From a bacterium (GTDB lineage: Bacteria > JAMCPX01), in NCBI GenBank assembly GCA_021800575.1, contig JAJYYW010000083.1:1-6484 (forward strand): a stretch of DNA of 6,484 nucleotides, written 5' to 3'. The first letter of the stretch is position 1. Each line of letters begins with the position of its first letter. Both the position numbers and the translations under genes were made by a program. This document shows positions 1 through 6,244 of the stretch, in pieces. The notes beneath the pieces were generated by a model. That model saw only the letters and a program-made list of their open reading frames with translations, had not been told where the DNA came from and did no database searches.

Positions 1-748
1 CAAGTATCTTTGCCTCCCTGAAAAACCGCTCCTTAAATTCCCTATCCTCTGCAATGTGGACGGGTAATTCCTTGACCGCTACCCGCCGTTCCAGCACCCT
101 GTCCTCGGCAAGCCAGACAATCCCCATGGCACCTTGCCCGAGCTTCTCAATCTTGTGATATCGCTGCACTAAGGTATCTTCCGGAACCGGCGACTGTCTG
201 ACCACGGTTTTACCGGGGTCCGCCAGGTGCTCCACGCCCCCGGCCGGCGGGAACGCTGCGGGCCTCGCGGACAGGCGGGATTTCAGGTGTTCTATTTTTT
301 GGTGCAGATCCTGTCTCTGCGACTCGTCAAGACTGTACGATGCTGCGACCTTGAGGTTATACATGGAACGGGACAGCTCATTGTGTGTCCGGGCATTTTC
401 CGCCTTTTCCAGGGCCTCCTGCACCAGCCCGTTCGCCCGCTCTGCTGTCGATTTCAGAAGAACCAGCATCCATACTCCCGCTAAACCTGCAACAAGGATA
501 TACGCGTACAAAGACCACTTGTCGTATTCAACAAGCCACCGGTCATGGTACACCTTATGGAGGAACGGAAGCCGCACGCCGAACACCCTGTCGTTCTTCA
601 CAACCGGGGGATATTTGTGCTGCAGGTATGCAGTCAGGCCGAACTTGACTGCCACGAGCGACACGATCAGAACGACGTACACCGGGACAGCCCTCCTGAG
701 CCACAGCCCTGCAAGAGCAGGCCGTTTCAATGCCTTGACCATGTTCAT
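1..748 (-). CDS. Transmembrane Hanks-type Ser/Thr protein kinase, N-terminal part (truncated by left window edge)
   Basis: The visible 249 residues run off the left edge. Order: basic N-terminus, first membrane segment about residues 20-41, a 35-40-residue probably periplasmic loop, second membrane segment about 79-98, a charged helical, probably coiled-coil linker about 103-160, a Pro/Gly-rich hinge about 163-190, then the start of a protein kinase domain. The domain shows the glycine loop GQGAMG at 204-209, the ATP-binding lysine in VAVK (K226) and the likely alpha-C glutamate in FREAKIL (E245). The catalytic loop, activation segment and C-terminus lie outside the window, so activity cannot be judged. 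The kinase would phosphorylate Ser/Thr of unknown cytoplasmic targets. The start ATG overlaps the ymdB stop as ATGA, with AAAGGA upstream, so translation is probably coupled. A second ATG two codons on is a minor alternative. The membrane-first order differs from PknB/PrkC, where the kinase domain is N-terminal. Confidence 0.9.
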   Translation of the reverse strand, partial: MNMVKALKRPALAGLWLRRAVPVYVVLIVSLVAVKFGLTAYLQHKYPPVVKNDRVFGVRLPFLHKVYHDRWLVEYDKWSLYAYILVAGLAGVWMLVLLKSTAERANGLVQEALEKAENARTHNELSRSMYNLKVAASYSLDESQRQDLHQKIEHLKSRLSARPAAFPPAGGVEHLADPGKTVVRQSPVPEDTLVQRYHKIEKLGQGAMGIVWLAEDRVLERRVAVKELPVHIAEDREFKERFFREAKIL

Positions 749-1530
749 AGCTGTTCCTTTATACGGAGCACGGAAACCGCCTTTCCCGCATCATCGGTGC
801 GGACCACGACACCCTGAAGTTCTTCTTTCCCTTTTGCCACATCCGCATGCTTTTGCACGGATGTTGTAAACCGCTGGATAATTTGTTCCCGGTCCATCCC
901 CAGGATGCCGTCGATGACACCGGTCATCCCGGCATCCGTCATATACGCCGTACCCTGCTGCAGAATGGACTCATCCGATGTCTGCACATGCGTGTGGGTA
1001 CCGAACAGGGCGGTTATCCTGCCGTCGAGAAACCATCCCAGTGCCTGCTTCTCCGAGGTCGCCTCTGCGTGGAAATCGACGAGGATGTGCACTACATCGG
1101 GGTGGTCCTGCTGCAGTGCCGCCAGCGCCTGGAGTGCGGTATGGAACGGACACTCTGCCGGTGCCATAAAAACCCTGCCGATAAGGTTGATGACCGCAAG
1201 GGGCTGTTCCCCGGTTTTCCGGAGGACGGCAACACCAGCACCGGGCGCCAGCGGTGAAATGTTCAGCGGCCTGAGGACCGTATCACTGCCCGACATGTAC
1301 GGGATGATGTCTTTGTGTTCCCACACATGATTCCCCGTTGTGATGAGGTCGACCCCCATGTTCAGCAATGCGCGTGCAATATCAGGCGTAATGCCGTATC
1401 CGCCCGCGGCGTTCTCCCCGTTTGCTATGGTATAGGTAATGCCGTATTTTTCTTGTAACGCGGGCAGCAGGCCCGCAGCAGCGTGCCTGCCCGGCTTGCC
1501 AACGATATCTCCGATAAAGAGAATATTCAT
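745..1530 (-). CDS. ymdB: YmdB-family (TIGR00282) metallophosphoesterase
   Basis: A full-length 261-residue cytoplasmic protein, matching the usual length of about 265. Metal-site motifs are all present in order: GDIVGKPGR with D8, NGENAAGG with E39, TGNHVWEH with N67 and H68, DFHAEATSEK with H154, and GTHTHVQT with H179 and H181, followed by the family signature AYMTDAGMTG. These match the dinuclear metal ligands known for Bacillus subtilis YmdB and Deinococcus DR1281. The Bacillus protein hydrolyses 2',3'-cyclic nucleotides and cAMP and affects biofilm and motility decisions; the substrate here is not shown by sequence. The gene starts 8 nt after the rny stop, with no strong Shine-Dalgarno, so it probably relies on coupling to rny translation. 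Its stop overlaps the start of the kinase gene. The rny-ymdB pairing is widely conserved, which supports the call. Confidence 0.95.
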   Translation of the reverse strand: MNILFIGDIVGKPGRHAAAGLLPALQEKYGITYTIANGENAAGGYGITPDIARALLNMGVDLITTGNHVWEHKDIIPYMSGSDTVLRPLNISPLAPGAGVAVLRKTGEQPLAVINLIGRVFMAPAECPFHTALQALAALQQDHPDVVHILVDFHAEATSEKQALGWFLDGRITALFGTHTHVQTSDESILQQGTAYMTDAGMTGVIDGILGMDREQIIQRFTTSVQKHADVAKGKEELQGVVVRTDDAGKAVSVLRIKEQL

Positions 1531-1538
1531 CGAGGTTC

Positions 1539-3101
1539 TTACTTGGCGTACACCGATGCCCGTGTTTCCCGCAGCACGGTTACCTTGATGGTGCCCGGGT
1601 AGCTCATTTCCTTTTCTATCCTGTCTGCGATCTGTTTGCTGATGAGCGGTATTTCATCGTCGCTCACTTTCTCGGGAGACACGATGACCCGTATTTCCCT
1701 GCCCGCCTGAATGGCGTAGGCCTTTTCGATACCGTCAAACGAAGTCGACAGCCGCTCAAGATCCTGGAGCCGTTTGACGTACGCTTCGTACATCTCCCTG
1801 CGTGCACCCGGGCGAGCGGCTGACAGCGCATCCGCAGACTGCAGAAGAATGCCGAGAAGGCTTGCCGGTGTATCGTTGTGGTGCTGTTCTATGGCTTCGA
1901 CAACTTTCGGCGGTTCTCCGTATTTTTTCGCGAGATTGGCCCCGATCACCGCGTGTGAGCCCTCGACCTCGTGATCCACCGCCTTGCCGATATCGTGGAG
2001 GATACCCGCACGCTTCGCATGTTTTATGTTCAGACCGAGTTCTCCGGCCATGATGCTCAGGATAAACGCCACTTCCATGGAATGCTGGTAGACATTCTGG
2101 GCATAGCTTGTTCTGTATTTCAATCTACCGACCAGCTTCACCAGCTCGCTGTGTATGCCGTGGAGTCCGAGATCGAACATTGCCCGCTCTCCTGCCTCCC
2201 GCATGCTTTTATCGATTTCCTGTGAGGTCTTGTTGACGATGTCCTCAATCCTGCCGGGGTGAATCCTCCCGTCCGCTATCAACTTCTCTATGGAAAGCCG
2301 GGCTATCTCGCGTTTTACCGGGTCGTGGCCGGATATGACAATTGCCTGGGGGGTGTCGTCCACAATGATATCGACCCCGGTCGCTCCCTCGATAGCACGA
2401 ATGTTGCGTCCTTCCCTCCCTATGATCCTGCCCTTCAGATCGTCATTCGGAAGGTCGACAGTCGTCACGGTCCGCTCCTGGGCGTACTCGCCGGAATACC
2501 GCTGTACGGCTATCGATATTATTTCCTTTGCCTTGTTCTCGGCGGTTTGCTGTGCCTCCTCTTCGAGCTGCTTGAGCATCCTGCCGATATCGTGTTTTGC
2601 CTGCTCCTGCACGCTCTCCATGAGCATCTGTTTTGCCTGATCCGTTGTCAGACCGGATATCCGCTGGAGCTCAAGGCTGATCTCGTTGAATTTCTTTTTA
2701 TACTCCTCTTCCCTGGTTGCAAGGTTCCGTTCCGTGATACTTATGTTCCGTTCCCGCCGTATGATATCCGATTCCTTTTTGGCGATAATGTCCTCTTTTT
2801 TCTCGAGGTATTCCTCTTTCTGCAACAGCCTCTTTTCCAGTGAAACGAGTTCCTGCCGCCGGTCTTTTGTTTCCTTCTCAAAATCGGCTCTCAGCTCGAG
2901 AAGATTGTTCCGCGCATACAGCGCCGCCTCTTTTTTGATGGATTCCGCCTGCAGCTTTGCCGAATCAAGCATCTCCTGCACTTTCTGTTCCGACTGCCGC
3001 AGCTTCGAACGCCCGATAATTTTATTGAGGTACGTAGCAATCACGTATCCGGCAATCGCACCTGCGACGCCGATACCAACTGCCGTCCATAGGTTTATCA
3101 T
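1539..3101 (-). CDS. rny: Ribonuclease Y
   Basis: Membrane-anchored endoribonuclease that starts mRNA decay. With the start chosen at 3101 the protein has 520 residues, the typical RNase Y length. Order: N-terminal membrane anchor about residues 4-24, a long Lys/Glu/Arg-rich coiled coil about 30-185, a KH RNA-binding domain with GRIIGREGRN at 224-233, then an HD domain with the metal-binding HD pair at H369-D370 (ILHDIGKA) and downstream EGSHAVIGA and HHND motifs. A conserved C-terminal region ends the protein. The reading frame stays open 21 codons further upstream (to 3164), but that extension is polar, lies inside fau and would push the membrane anchor inward. ATG at 3101 has AAAGGAG 8 nt upstream and forms an ATGA overlap with the fau stop. 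No disruption is visible. Its neighbours ymdB and zapA are common partners of rny. Confidence 0.97.
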   Translation of the reverse strand: MINLWTAVGIGVAGAIAGYVIATYLNKIIGRSKLRQSEQKVQEMLDSAKLQAESIKKEAALYARNNLLELRADFEKETKDRRQELVSLEKRLLQKEEYLEKKEDIIAKKESDIIRRERNISITERNLATREEEYKKKFNEISLELQRISGLTTDQAKQMLMESVQEQAKHDIGRMLKQLEEEAQQTAENKAKEIISIAVQRYSGEYAQERTVTTVDLPNDDLKGRIIGREGRNIRAIEGATGVDIIVDDTPQAIVISGHDPVKREIARLSIEKLIADGRIHPGRIEDIVNKTSQEIDKSMREAGERAMFDLGLHGIHSELVKLVGRLKYRTSYAQNVYQHSMEVAFILSIMAGELGLNIKHAKRAGILHDIGKAVDHEVEGSHAVIGANLAKKYGEPPKVVEAIEQHHNDTPASLLGILLQSADALSAARPGARREMYEAYVKRLQDLERLSTSFDGIEKAYAIQAGREIRVIVSPEKVSDDEIPLISKQIADRIEKEMSYPGTIKVTVLRETRASVYAK

Positions 3102-3667
3102 AGAATCTGCTCCTTTATCTGAATACCGGTTTCTGTAACGATCATATCGACCGGGATATCCCACGTGTTCGCGTGAATGCCCTCAACAAGGCACCGGTTG
3201 AATGAAAAACCAGCTTTTATTGTCCGTTGATCCAACTCACCCAGAAATTTATCATAGTACCCTTTTCCGTATCCTATTCTGTTCCCCCGCGGGTCAAAGG
3301 CGATACCGGGAACGACCACCACATCGATCTCGTTGCCGGCATACTCCTGCGCCGCAACGGGTTCCTGCACCTTATGGTGTCCCTGCTTGAGCGGCGCATC
3401 CTTCGGATAATACACCGGACAAACGCGGCCGTTCCTGACCGACGGCAGCAACACGGTCTTATGATCCCGCCATGCCCTGGCAATGATCAGCGCCGTGCCG
3501 GGCTCATTGTGGACCGGCACATAGAGCATCAGTGTCCGGGCTTCCCGATAGATATCCGATGCAAGAAACAGGAGCTGAATCTGCCTGCTTAAGTGCGCAT
3601 ACTGTGACGGAGGAATCGCTTTTCTGCACTCAAGCATGCTGCTCCGTATAGCTCCTTTGTTGTCCAT
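3098..3667 (-). CDS. fau: 5-formyltetrahydrofolate cyclo-ligase
   Basis: Cytoplasmic ATP-dependent enzyme converting 5-formyl-THF to 5,10-methenyl-THF, returning a stored or inhibitory folate to one-carbon metabolism. With ATG at 3667 it has 189 residues, the usual size. Family motifs: an N-terminal basic helix (RSSMLECRKAIPP), VPGIAFD at about 119-125, the strongly conserved glycine/tyrosine loop GYGKGYYDKF at about 132-141 and DIPVDMIVTE near the C-terminus. The frame is open ten codons further to a GTG at 3697, but that start has no Shine-Dalgarno, lies against the candidate 6S RNA and adds residues absent from typical homologues. The chosen ATG has a modest GGATCAGG upstream. The 3' end overlaps rny by 4 bp. 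Position after zapA and a possible 6S RNA mirrors the zapA-ssrS-ygfA order known from gammaproteobacteria. Confidence 0.95.
   Translation of the reverse strand: MDNKGAIRSSMLECRKAIPPSQYAHLSRQIQLLFLASDIYREARTLMLYVPVHNEPGTALIIARAWRDHKTVLLPSVRNGRVCPVYYPKDAPLKQGHHKVQEPVAAQEYAGNEIDVVVVPGIAFDPRGNRIGYGKGYYDKFLGELDQRTIKAGFSFNRCLVEGIHANTWDIPVDMIVTETGIQIKEQIL
3110..3116 (-). promoter_or_regulatory. Ribosome binding site of rny
   Basis: AAAGGAG on the minus strand, 8 nt before the ATG at 3101 and inside the last codons of fau. It decides the rny start against the longer open frame reaching 3164. Confidence 0.8.
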
Positions 3668-3700
3668 AGCCTGATCCAATGTACCGGGGGTGAACACGTT

Positions 3701-3840
3701 ATGAAAGAAAAGTCCCCGCCATCATGCCGTGTGAATCTTTTTTCAGACCTGGTTTGCCAGGGGGAAACCATGTTATTGCTTCATGCTTCCTCTTCCGCGA
3801 GAGGCTTGCTATCCGCAATAAGGGACAGTCTCCATTCTGA
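3701..3840 (-). ncRNA. ssrS: Candidate 6S RNA (ssrS) between zapA and fau
   Basis: This 228-nt gap is the only large space inside the minus-strand operon, and the zapA-ssrS-fau order is an established 6S RNA location. The transcript strand folds into a long closing stem: bases 3837-3829 (GAAUGGAGA) pair with 3711-3703 (UUUUCUUUC, two G-U pairs and one mismatch), then after a 2-nt bulge GUCCC (3826-3822) pairs with GGGAC (3716-3712). Inside are a 7-bp stem UUAUUGC/GCAAUAA (3821-3815 with 3779-3773), capped by a CCUCU/AGAGG hairpin (3804-3800 with 3793-3789), and a 3'-side CCUGG-CAAA-CCAGG hairpin (3761-3748). The 3' arm contains CGGCAU, reminiscent of the E. coli 6S 3' arm. 6S RNA mimics an open promoter and sequesters RNA polymerase holoenzyme. 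Caveats: at about 140 nt it is shorter than the usual 160-200, the fold is not a textbook central bubble, ends are approximate, and I see no strong promoter, so it may be processed from the operon transcript. Confidence 0.5.
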
Positions 3841-3895
3841 ATAGTTAAGGGTCTAAAAAAAGTAAGATCCATCACGCGCACAAGCAGGGACATTA

Positions 3896-4180
3896 TCATA
3901 CCGTGACCTTTGTCTCTATCATCTTGATCAATTCCTCGATCTTGGTCTCGAGATACAGGATCCTTTCTTTGTACTTGTTTTCGGTCTTGAACAACTCGTC
4001 TGCAATATTCAGTGCAGCAAGAACAGAAAGGACCGCGGTATCCGACATGTTGGCATCATTCATTGCGGATTTAAGTTTCTCCTCAACATACGCAGCAACC
4101 CTGCCCACGTACTCCGGCTCATCCTCGCTCATGACAATGAGCTCTATGCCAAGAATATTTATGGTGTACGGTTTCTTCAA
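3896..4180 (-). CDS. zapA: Cell division protein ZapA
   Basis: A 94-residue cytoplasmic protein that binds and bundles FtsZ filaments at the division site. It carries the ZapA signature: an N-terminal beta region with ILGIELIVMSEDEPEYV (about 9-25), AAYVEEKL, the helix LAALNIADELF at 54-64, then a C-terminal coiled coil that mediates dimer/tetramer formation. The start is TTG at 4180: an in-frame TAA lies five codons upstream, and no ATG or GTG occurs before the conserved beta strand. A G-rich Shine-Dalgarno (AAAGG, then GGGGG) lies just before it; CTG one codon earlier is a less likely alternative. The zapB-like gene ends 21 nt upstream, so the two division proteins are probably co-transcribed. 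Confidence 0.92.
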   Translation of the reverse strand: MKKPYTINILGIELIVMSEDEPEYVGRVAAYVEEKLKSAMNDANMSDTAVLSVLAALNIADELFKTENKYKERILYLETKIEELIKMIETKVTV

Positions 4181-4201
4181 CAGCCCCCGCCTTTACGTGC
4201 T

Positions 4202-4405
4202 CTAAATGCTCACCTCGTTGAGCGTGGTCAATATCTTGTCGACTCTCGACAAGGCTTCCTGCTTGAACCGTACCAGCTCCTCCCGTTCCCGTTCCATATC
4301 TTCCACCTTGGCTTTCAGAGAACTGTTTTCCTCCCGTAATGCCGAATACTTATCTATGAGATCCCTGATCTTATGTTCGAGTTCGTTGACCTGCTCTATT
4401 TCCAT
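4202..4405 (-). CDS. zapB: Small coiled-coil protein, ZapB-like cell division factor
   Basis: A 67-residue, almost fully helical, charged protein with heptad-like spacing from about residue 4 to 60 (for example LEHKIRDLIDKY, LKAKVEDMEREREEL). Size, composition and position directly before zapA match the ZapB/DUF904 type, which in E. coli bridges ZapA to MatP and stabilises the Z ring. Coiled coils align promiscuously, so the assignment rests mainly on context. The frame is open to 4525, but the upstream 40 codons encode non-helical, unconvincing sequence; ATG at 4405 has AAAGGAG 6 nt before it. It appears to be the first gene of the minus-strand operon. Confidence 0.72.
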   Translation of the reverse strand: MEIEQVNELEHKIRDLIDKYSALREENSSLKAKVEDMEREREELVRFKQEALSRVDKILTTLNEVSI

Positions 4406-4411
4406 CTTCAG

Positions 4412-4418
4412 CTCCTTT
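4412..4418 (-). promoter_or_regulatory. Ribosome binding site of the zapB-like gene
   Basis: AAAGGAG on the minus strand, 6 nt before the ATG at 4405. It is identical to the rny site and fixes the short 67-residue start over the longer open frame. Confidence 0.75.
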
Positions 4419-4436
4419 ATTATGGGTATATGATTA

Positions 4437-4465
4437 TTCATAATACGCAATGGCGAAGAATGCAA
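4437..4465 (-). promoter_or_regulatory. Candidate sigma-70 promoter of the zapB-zapA-fau-rny-ymdB operon
   Basis: On the minus strand TTGCAT (4465-4460) resembles a -35 box and TATGAA (4442-4437) a -10 box, separated by 17 nt. A start near 4430 would leave a leader of about 25 nt containing the AAAGGAG site. Each hexamer matches consensus at four of six positions, so this is a moderate prediction. Confidence 0.45.
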
Positions 4466-4540
4466 GCCCAACGGCACCTGTGCAGAGACATCCCCGTCCG
4501 TCCGAAAAAAACAATCCAAAACCATTCAACGACCATTCGC

Positions 4541-4571
4541 TTGACAGGTTACCGCCGTTCTTCGATAGATT
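4541..4571 (+). promoter_or_regulatory. Candidate promoter of the octaheme cytochrome gene
   Basis: A perfect TTGACA -35 hexamer lies at 4541-4546. The -10 is less clear: TAGATT at 4566-4571 matches four of six positions but at a long 19-nt spacing, and GATAGA at 17 nt is poorer. A good TATATT at 4575-4580 is too far (28 nt) to pair with this -35. A weak -10 or long spacer would fit an activator-dependent promoter, which is inference. Confidence 0.45.
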
Positions 4572-4574
4572 AGT

Positions 4575-4590
4575 TATATTTCAAAATATA
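4575..4590. promoter_or_regulatory. 16-bp AT-rich palindrome, possible operator of the cytochrome gene
   Basis: TATATTT-CA-AAATATA is a perfect 7-bp inverted repeat around a 2-nt centre. It lies between the TTGACA box and the start codon and its last base is the first A of the AGGAGG ribosome binding site. A bound regulator here could block transcription or its early elongation. It does not match the FNR/CRP half-site pattern (TTGAT-N4-ATCAA). Chance occurrence in an AT-rich promoter is possible. Confidence 0.4.
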
Positions 4591-4595
4591 GGAGG
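4590..4595 (+). promoter_or_regulatory. Strong ribosome binding site of the cytochrome gene
   Basis: AGGAGG, a full Shine-Dalgarno consensus, 8 nt before the ATG at 4604. It suggests high translation and overlaps the end of the AT palindrome by one base. Confidence 0.85.
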
Positions 4596-4603
4596 AAATT
4601 GAA

Positions 4604-6103
4604 ATGGGGAAACGATTAGGAATTACGGTAACAGCACTGCTGTTCCTGACGGGGATAGCCTCGGCATCAACCGGCAGCGGCCTGTTGAAGGGCTGGGTGC
4701 ACCCCGGCGCTGAAACAATCAAGGAAACCGGGTACCAGGGAGCACAGACGTGTGCGATGTGCCATCCCGAAGCATTGAACGAGATAACACAGACCGTCCA
4801 CTGGCACATGTCAACACCGATCAGAAATGTTCAGGGACTCCCGAATGGCTCATGGTGGGGCATGGTCAACCGGGAGTGCGCGCTTGCCGGTTCTACCACC
4901 TTGGCGAACTGGACAGCCTCGACCAACGGCACGTTTACCGTTCAGGCAGCCGGGTGCGGCGTTTGCCACATTGGAGGCCTGCCGATGCCGCCGCTGCCTC
5001 CGGGAGCAGCACCGACCCAGGCACAGGCGAACACCGTGGACTGCCTCGTTTGCCATGCAAAGGATTACAATATGCATGACCGGAAGACCCTCGTTACGGA
5101 TGCAACCGGAACGCACTGGGGCGAGGACAAGTCCCTCAAGGCGGCCCTGAGCATAACGAAGACACCGACCAACGAAGCCTGTCTGAGATGCCATGAGCAT
5201 GCATTTTCCTACGACTACAAGCGGGGCACGCCGTACACACCGCAGACCGATGTTCATGCCAAGGCGGGACTCCAGTGCATAACCTGTCATGTCACCGAGC
5301 ACCACAAGATGCCCAAGGGACAGTACGAATCCGATATGGCGGCCAACGATCTTCCGAATGTCAAAGTTACGTGTTCAAACTGCCATGGCGATACACCGCA
5401 CCGGGGCAAGGTCGGCAGGATACTGAACGAACATATATCCAAGATAGCGTGCCAAACGTGCCACATACCGGTCGTTGCCGGCATATCGTATGAAAACTGG
5501 GGCAAACCGGTGAAGGACACTATCAACGGCAAATACAGCGAGCTCTCGAAGTACGACAAGATCCCCTCGATCAAGGGGCTGTACGTTCCCACGGTCAAAA
5601 TAACAATGGGCCATCCGGACTACATCTGGAGGGTTGCGAACACGAAGACACACGAGGACGTCCAGAGCTGGATGGCATTCCAGGTGTCGAGTATCAAGTC
5701 GCCCGGCGCCAAGATATACCCGGTGCGTGCATTGACGCAGGTTCTGCTGTTCGACAAAAAACTGAAGATGTGGCAGGAGCCGGGTATGGGCTTTTTGAAA
5801 GACAATCCTGAAATGAAAGACTTCCCCGCCTTGCTGGCACCCAACCGGGAGGTGTACAACAAGACCGGCAATGTCAAGGAAGCGATCGACGCGGGCATGA
5901 AGCCGTATGAAGCCATGGGCTTTACCTGGAGCGGCGAGTGGATGGCAATGCAGGTCCCGGGCACATCGTACATCTCTGTCAACCACGCAATAAAAAAGGT
6001 GGGGCTCTCCTGCAACAAGTGCCACTCCGCAAACAGTGTGATGAACTTCAAGGCACTCGGCTACACCCCGGCAGAGATCAAGGAACTCGAGAAACCGCAA
6101 TAA
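4604..6103 (+). CDS. Exported octaheme c-type cytochrome, octaheme tetrathionate reductase (OTR)-like
   Basis: A 499-residue protein with a Sec signal peptide (KR, hydrophobic stretch 6-18, cleavage probably after ASA at 19-21), placing it in the periplasm or outside the cell. Eight CXXCH heme sites start at C50, C118, C147, C193, C225, C257, C283 and C470. The layout resembles the OTR family: HW at 66-67 after heme 1, a lone non-heme cysteine (C92) before heme 2, DCLVCH at heme 3, DVHAKAGLQCITCHVTEHH around heme 5, and NEHISKIACQTCHIP around heme 7. OTR from Shewanella reduces tetrathionate, nitrite and hydroxylamine in vitro; the in vivo substrate here is unknown. Hemes 7 and 8 are separated by about 180 heme-free residues, and the Trp/Ser-rich stretch I recall after HIP in OTR looks replaced by GISYENWGKPVKD. 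No quinol oxidase or other redox partner is adjacent; the gene stands alone between its own promoter and terminator. HAO-type or other octaheme families are less likely alternatives. Confidence 0.85.
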   Translation: MGKRLGITVTALLFLTGIASASTGSGLLKGWVHPGAETIKETGYQGAQTCAMCHPEALNEITQTVHWHMSTPIRNVQGLPNGSWWGMVNRECALAGSTTLANWTASTNGTFTVQAAGCGVCHIGGLPMPPLPPGAAPTQAQANTVDCLVCHAKDYNMHDRKTLVTDATGTHWGEDKSLKAALSITKTPTNEACLRCHEHAFSYDYKRGTPYTPQTDVHAKAGLQCITCHVTEHHKMPKGQYESDMAANDLPNVKVTCSNCHGDTPHRGKVGRILNEHISKIACQTCHIPVVAGISYENWGKPVKDTINGKYSELSKYDKIPSIKGLYVPTVKITMGHPDYIWRVANTKTHEDVQSWMAFQVSSIKSPGAKIYPVRALTQVLLFDKKLKMWQEPGMGFLKDNPEMKDFPALLAPNREVYNKTGNVKEAIDAGMKPYEAMGFTWSGEWMAMQVPGTSYISVNHAIKKVGLSCNKCHSANSVMNFKALGYTPAEIKELEKPQ

Positions 6104-6105
6104 GA

Positions 6106-6176
6106 CATCCGGCGTTTTTGAGCCGGCCGTATCAAGGGCGGACCTGGTGGTCCGCCTTTTTTTTGTCAGCCGGATG
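6106..6176. repeat. 8-bp inverted repeat flanking the cytochrome terminator
   Basis: CATCCGGC (6106-6113), directly after the cytochrome stop, is exactly complementary to GCCGGATG (6169-6176), just past the terminator U-run. The pair could enclose the terminator hairpin in a larger stem or be chance. Confidence 0.4.
6137..6164 (+). terminator. Rho-independent terminator of the octaheme cytochrome gene
   Basis: A perfect 8-bp GC-rich stem (GGCGGACC / GGTCCGCC) with a TGGT loop is followed at once by eight T residues. It lies 33 nt after the stop codon. The opposite strand has no U-run after the hairpin, so it should act only on the plus-strand transcript and not on the convergent coaBC transcript. 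Confidence 0.95.
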
Positions 6177-6244
6177 ACCCGGAAGACAAGCAAGCTCACC
6201 CCAAAGCACAGGGTTTTGGTGCACCACCGGTGTACTGCCGGGTT

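Noticed and set aside
351..869. 172-codon plus-strand open frame at the left
   Set aside because: Antisense to the kinase N-terminus and the end of ymdB, without a convincing ribosome site or motif.
2259..2843. 194-codon plus-strand open frame opposite rny
   Set aside because: Fully antisense to the KH and coiled-coil region of RNase Y; the hydrophobic, Cys-rich translation is typical of the complement of a Lys/Glu-rich coiled coil.
3102..3164. 21-codon N-terminal extension of RNase Y
   Set aside because: It would put polar residues before the membrane anchor, exceed the family length and overlap fau coding; the ATGA overlap and AAAGGAG point to 3101.
3840..3898. Possible promoter or terminator in the T-rich stretch after zapA
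   Set aside because: A seven-T run is present on the minus strand, but no stable hairpin precedes it, and no -35/-10 pair with acceptable spacing was found.
3699..3899. 66-codon minus-strand open frame between zapA and fau
   Set aside because: No protein-like features; the region is better explained by RNA structure.
4406..4525. N-terminal extension of the zapB-like frame
   Set aside because: The 40 extra residues are not helical like the rest, lack a ribosome site and cover the candidate promoter; the ATG at 4405 has a strong AAAGGAG.
5375..6199. 274-codon minus-strand open frame opposite the cytochrome gene
   Set aside because: It lies antisense to the eight-heme coding region and crosses the terminator; its translation has no recognisable domain. 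It is a GC-driven shadow.
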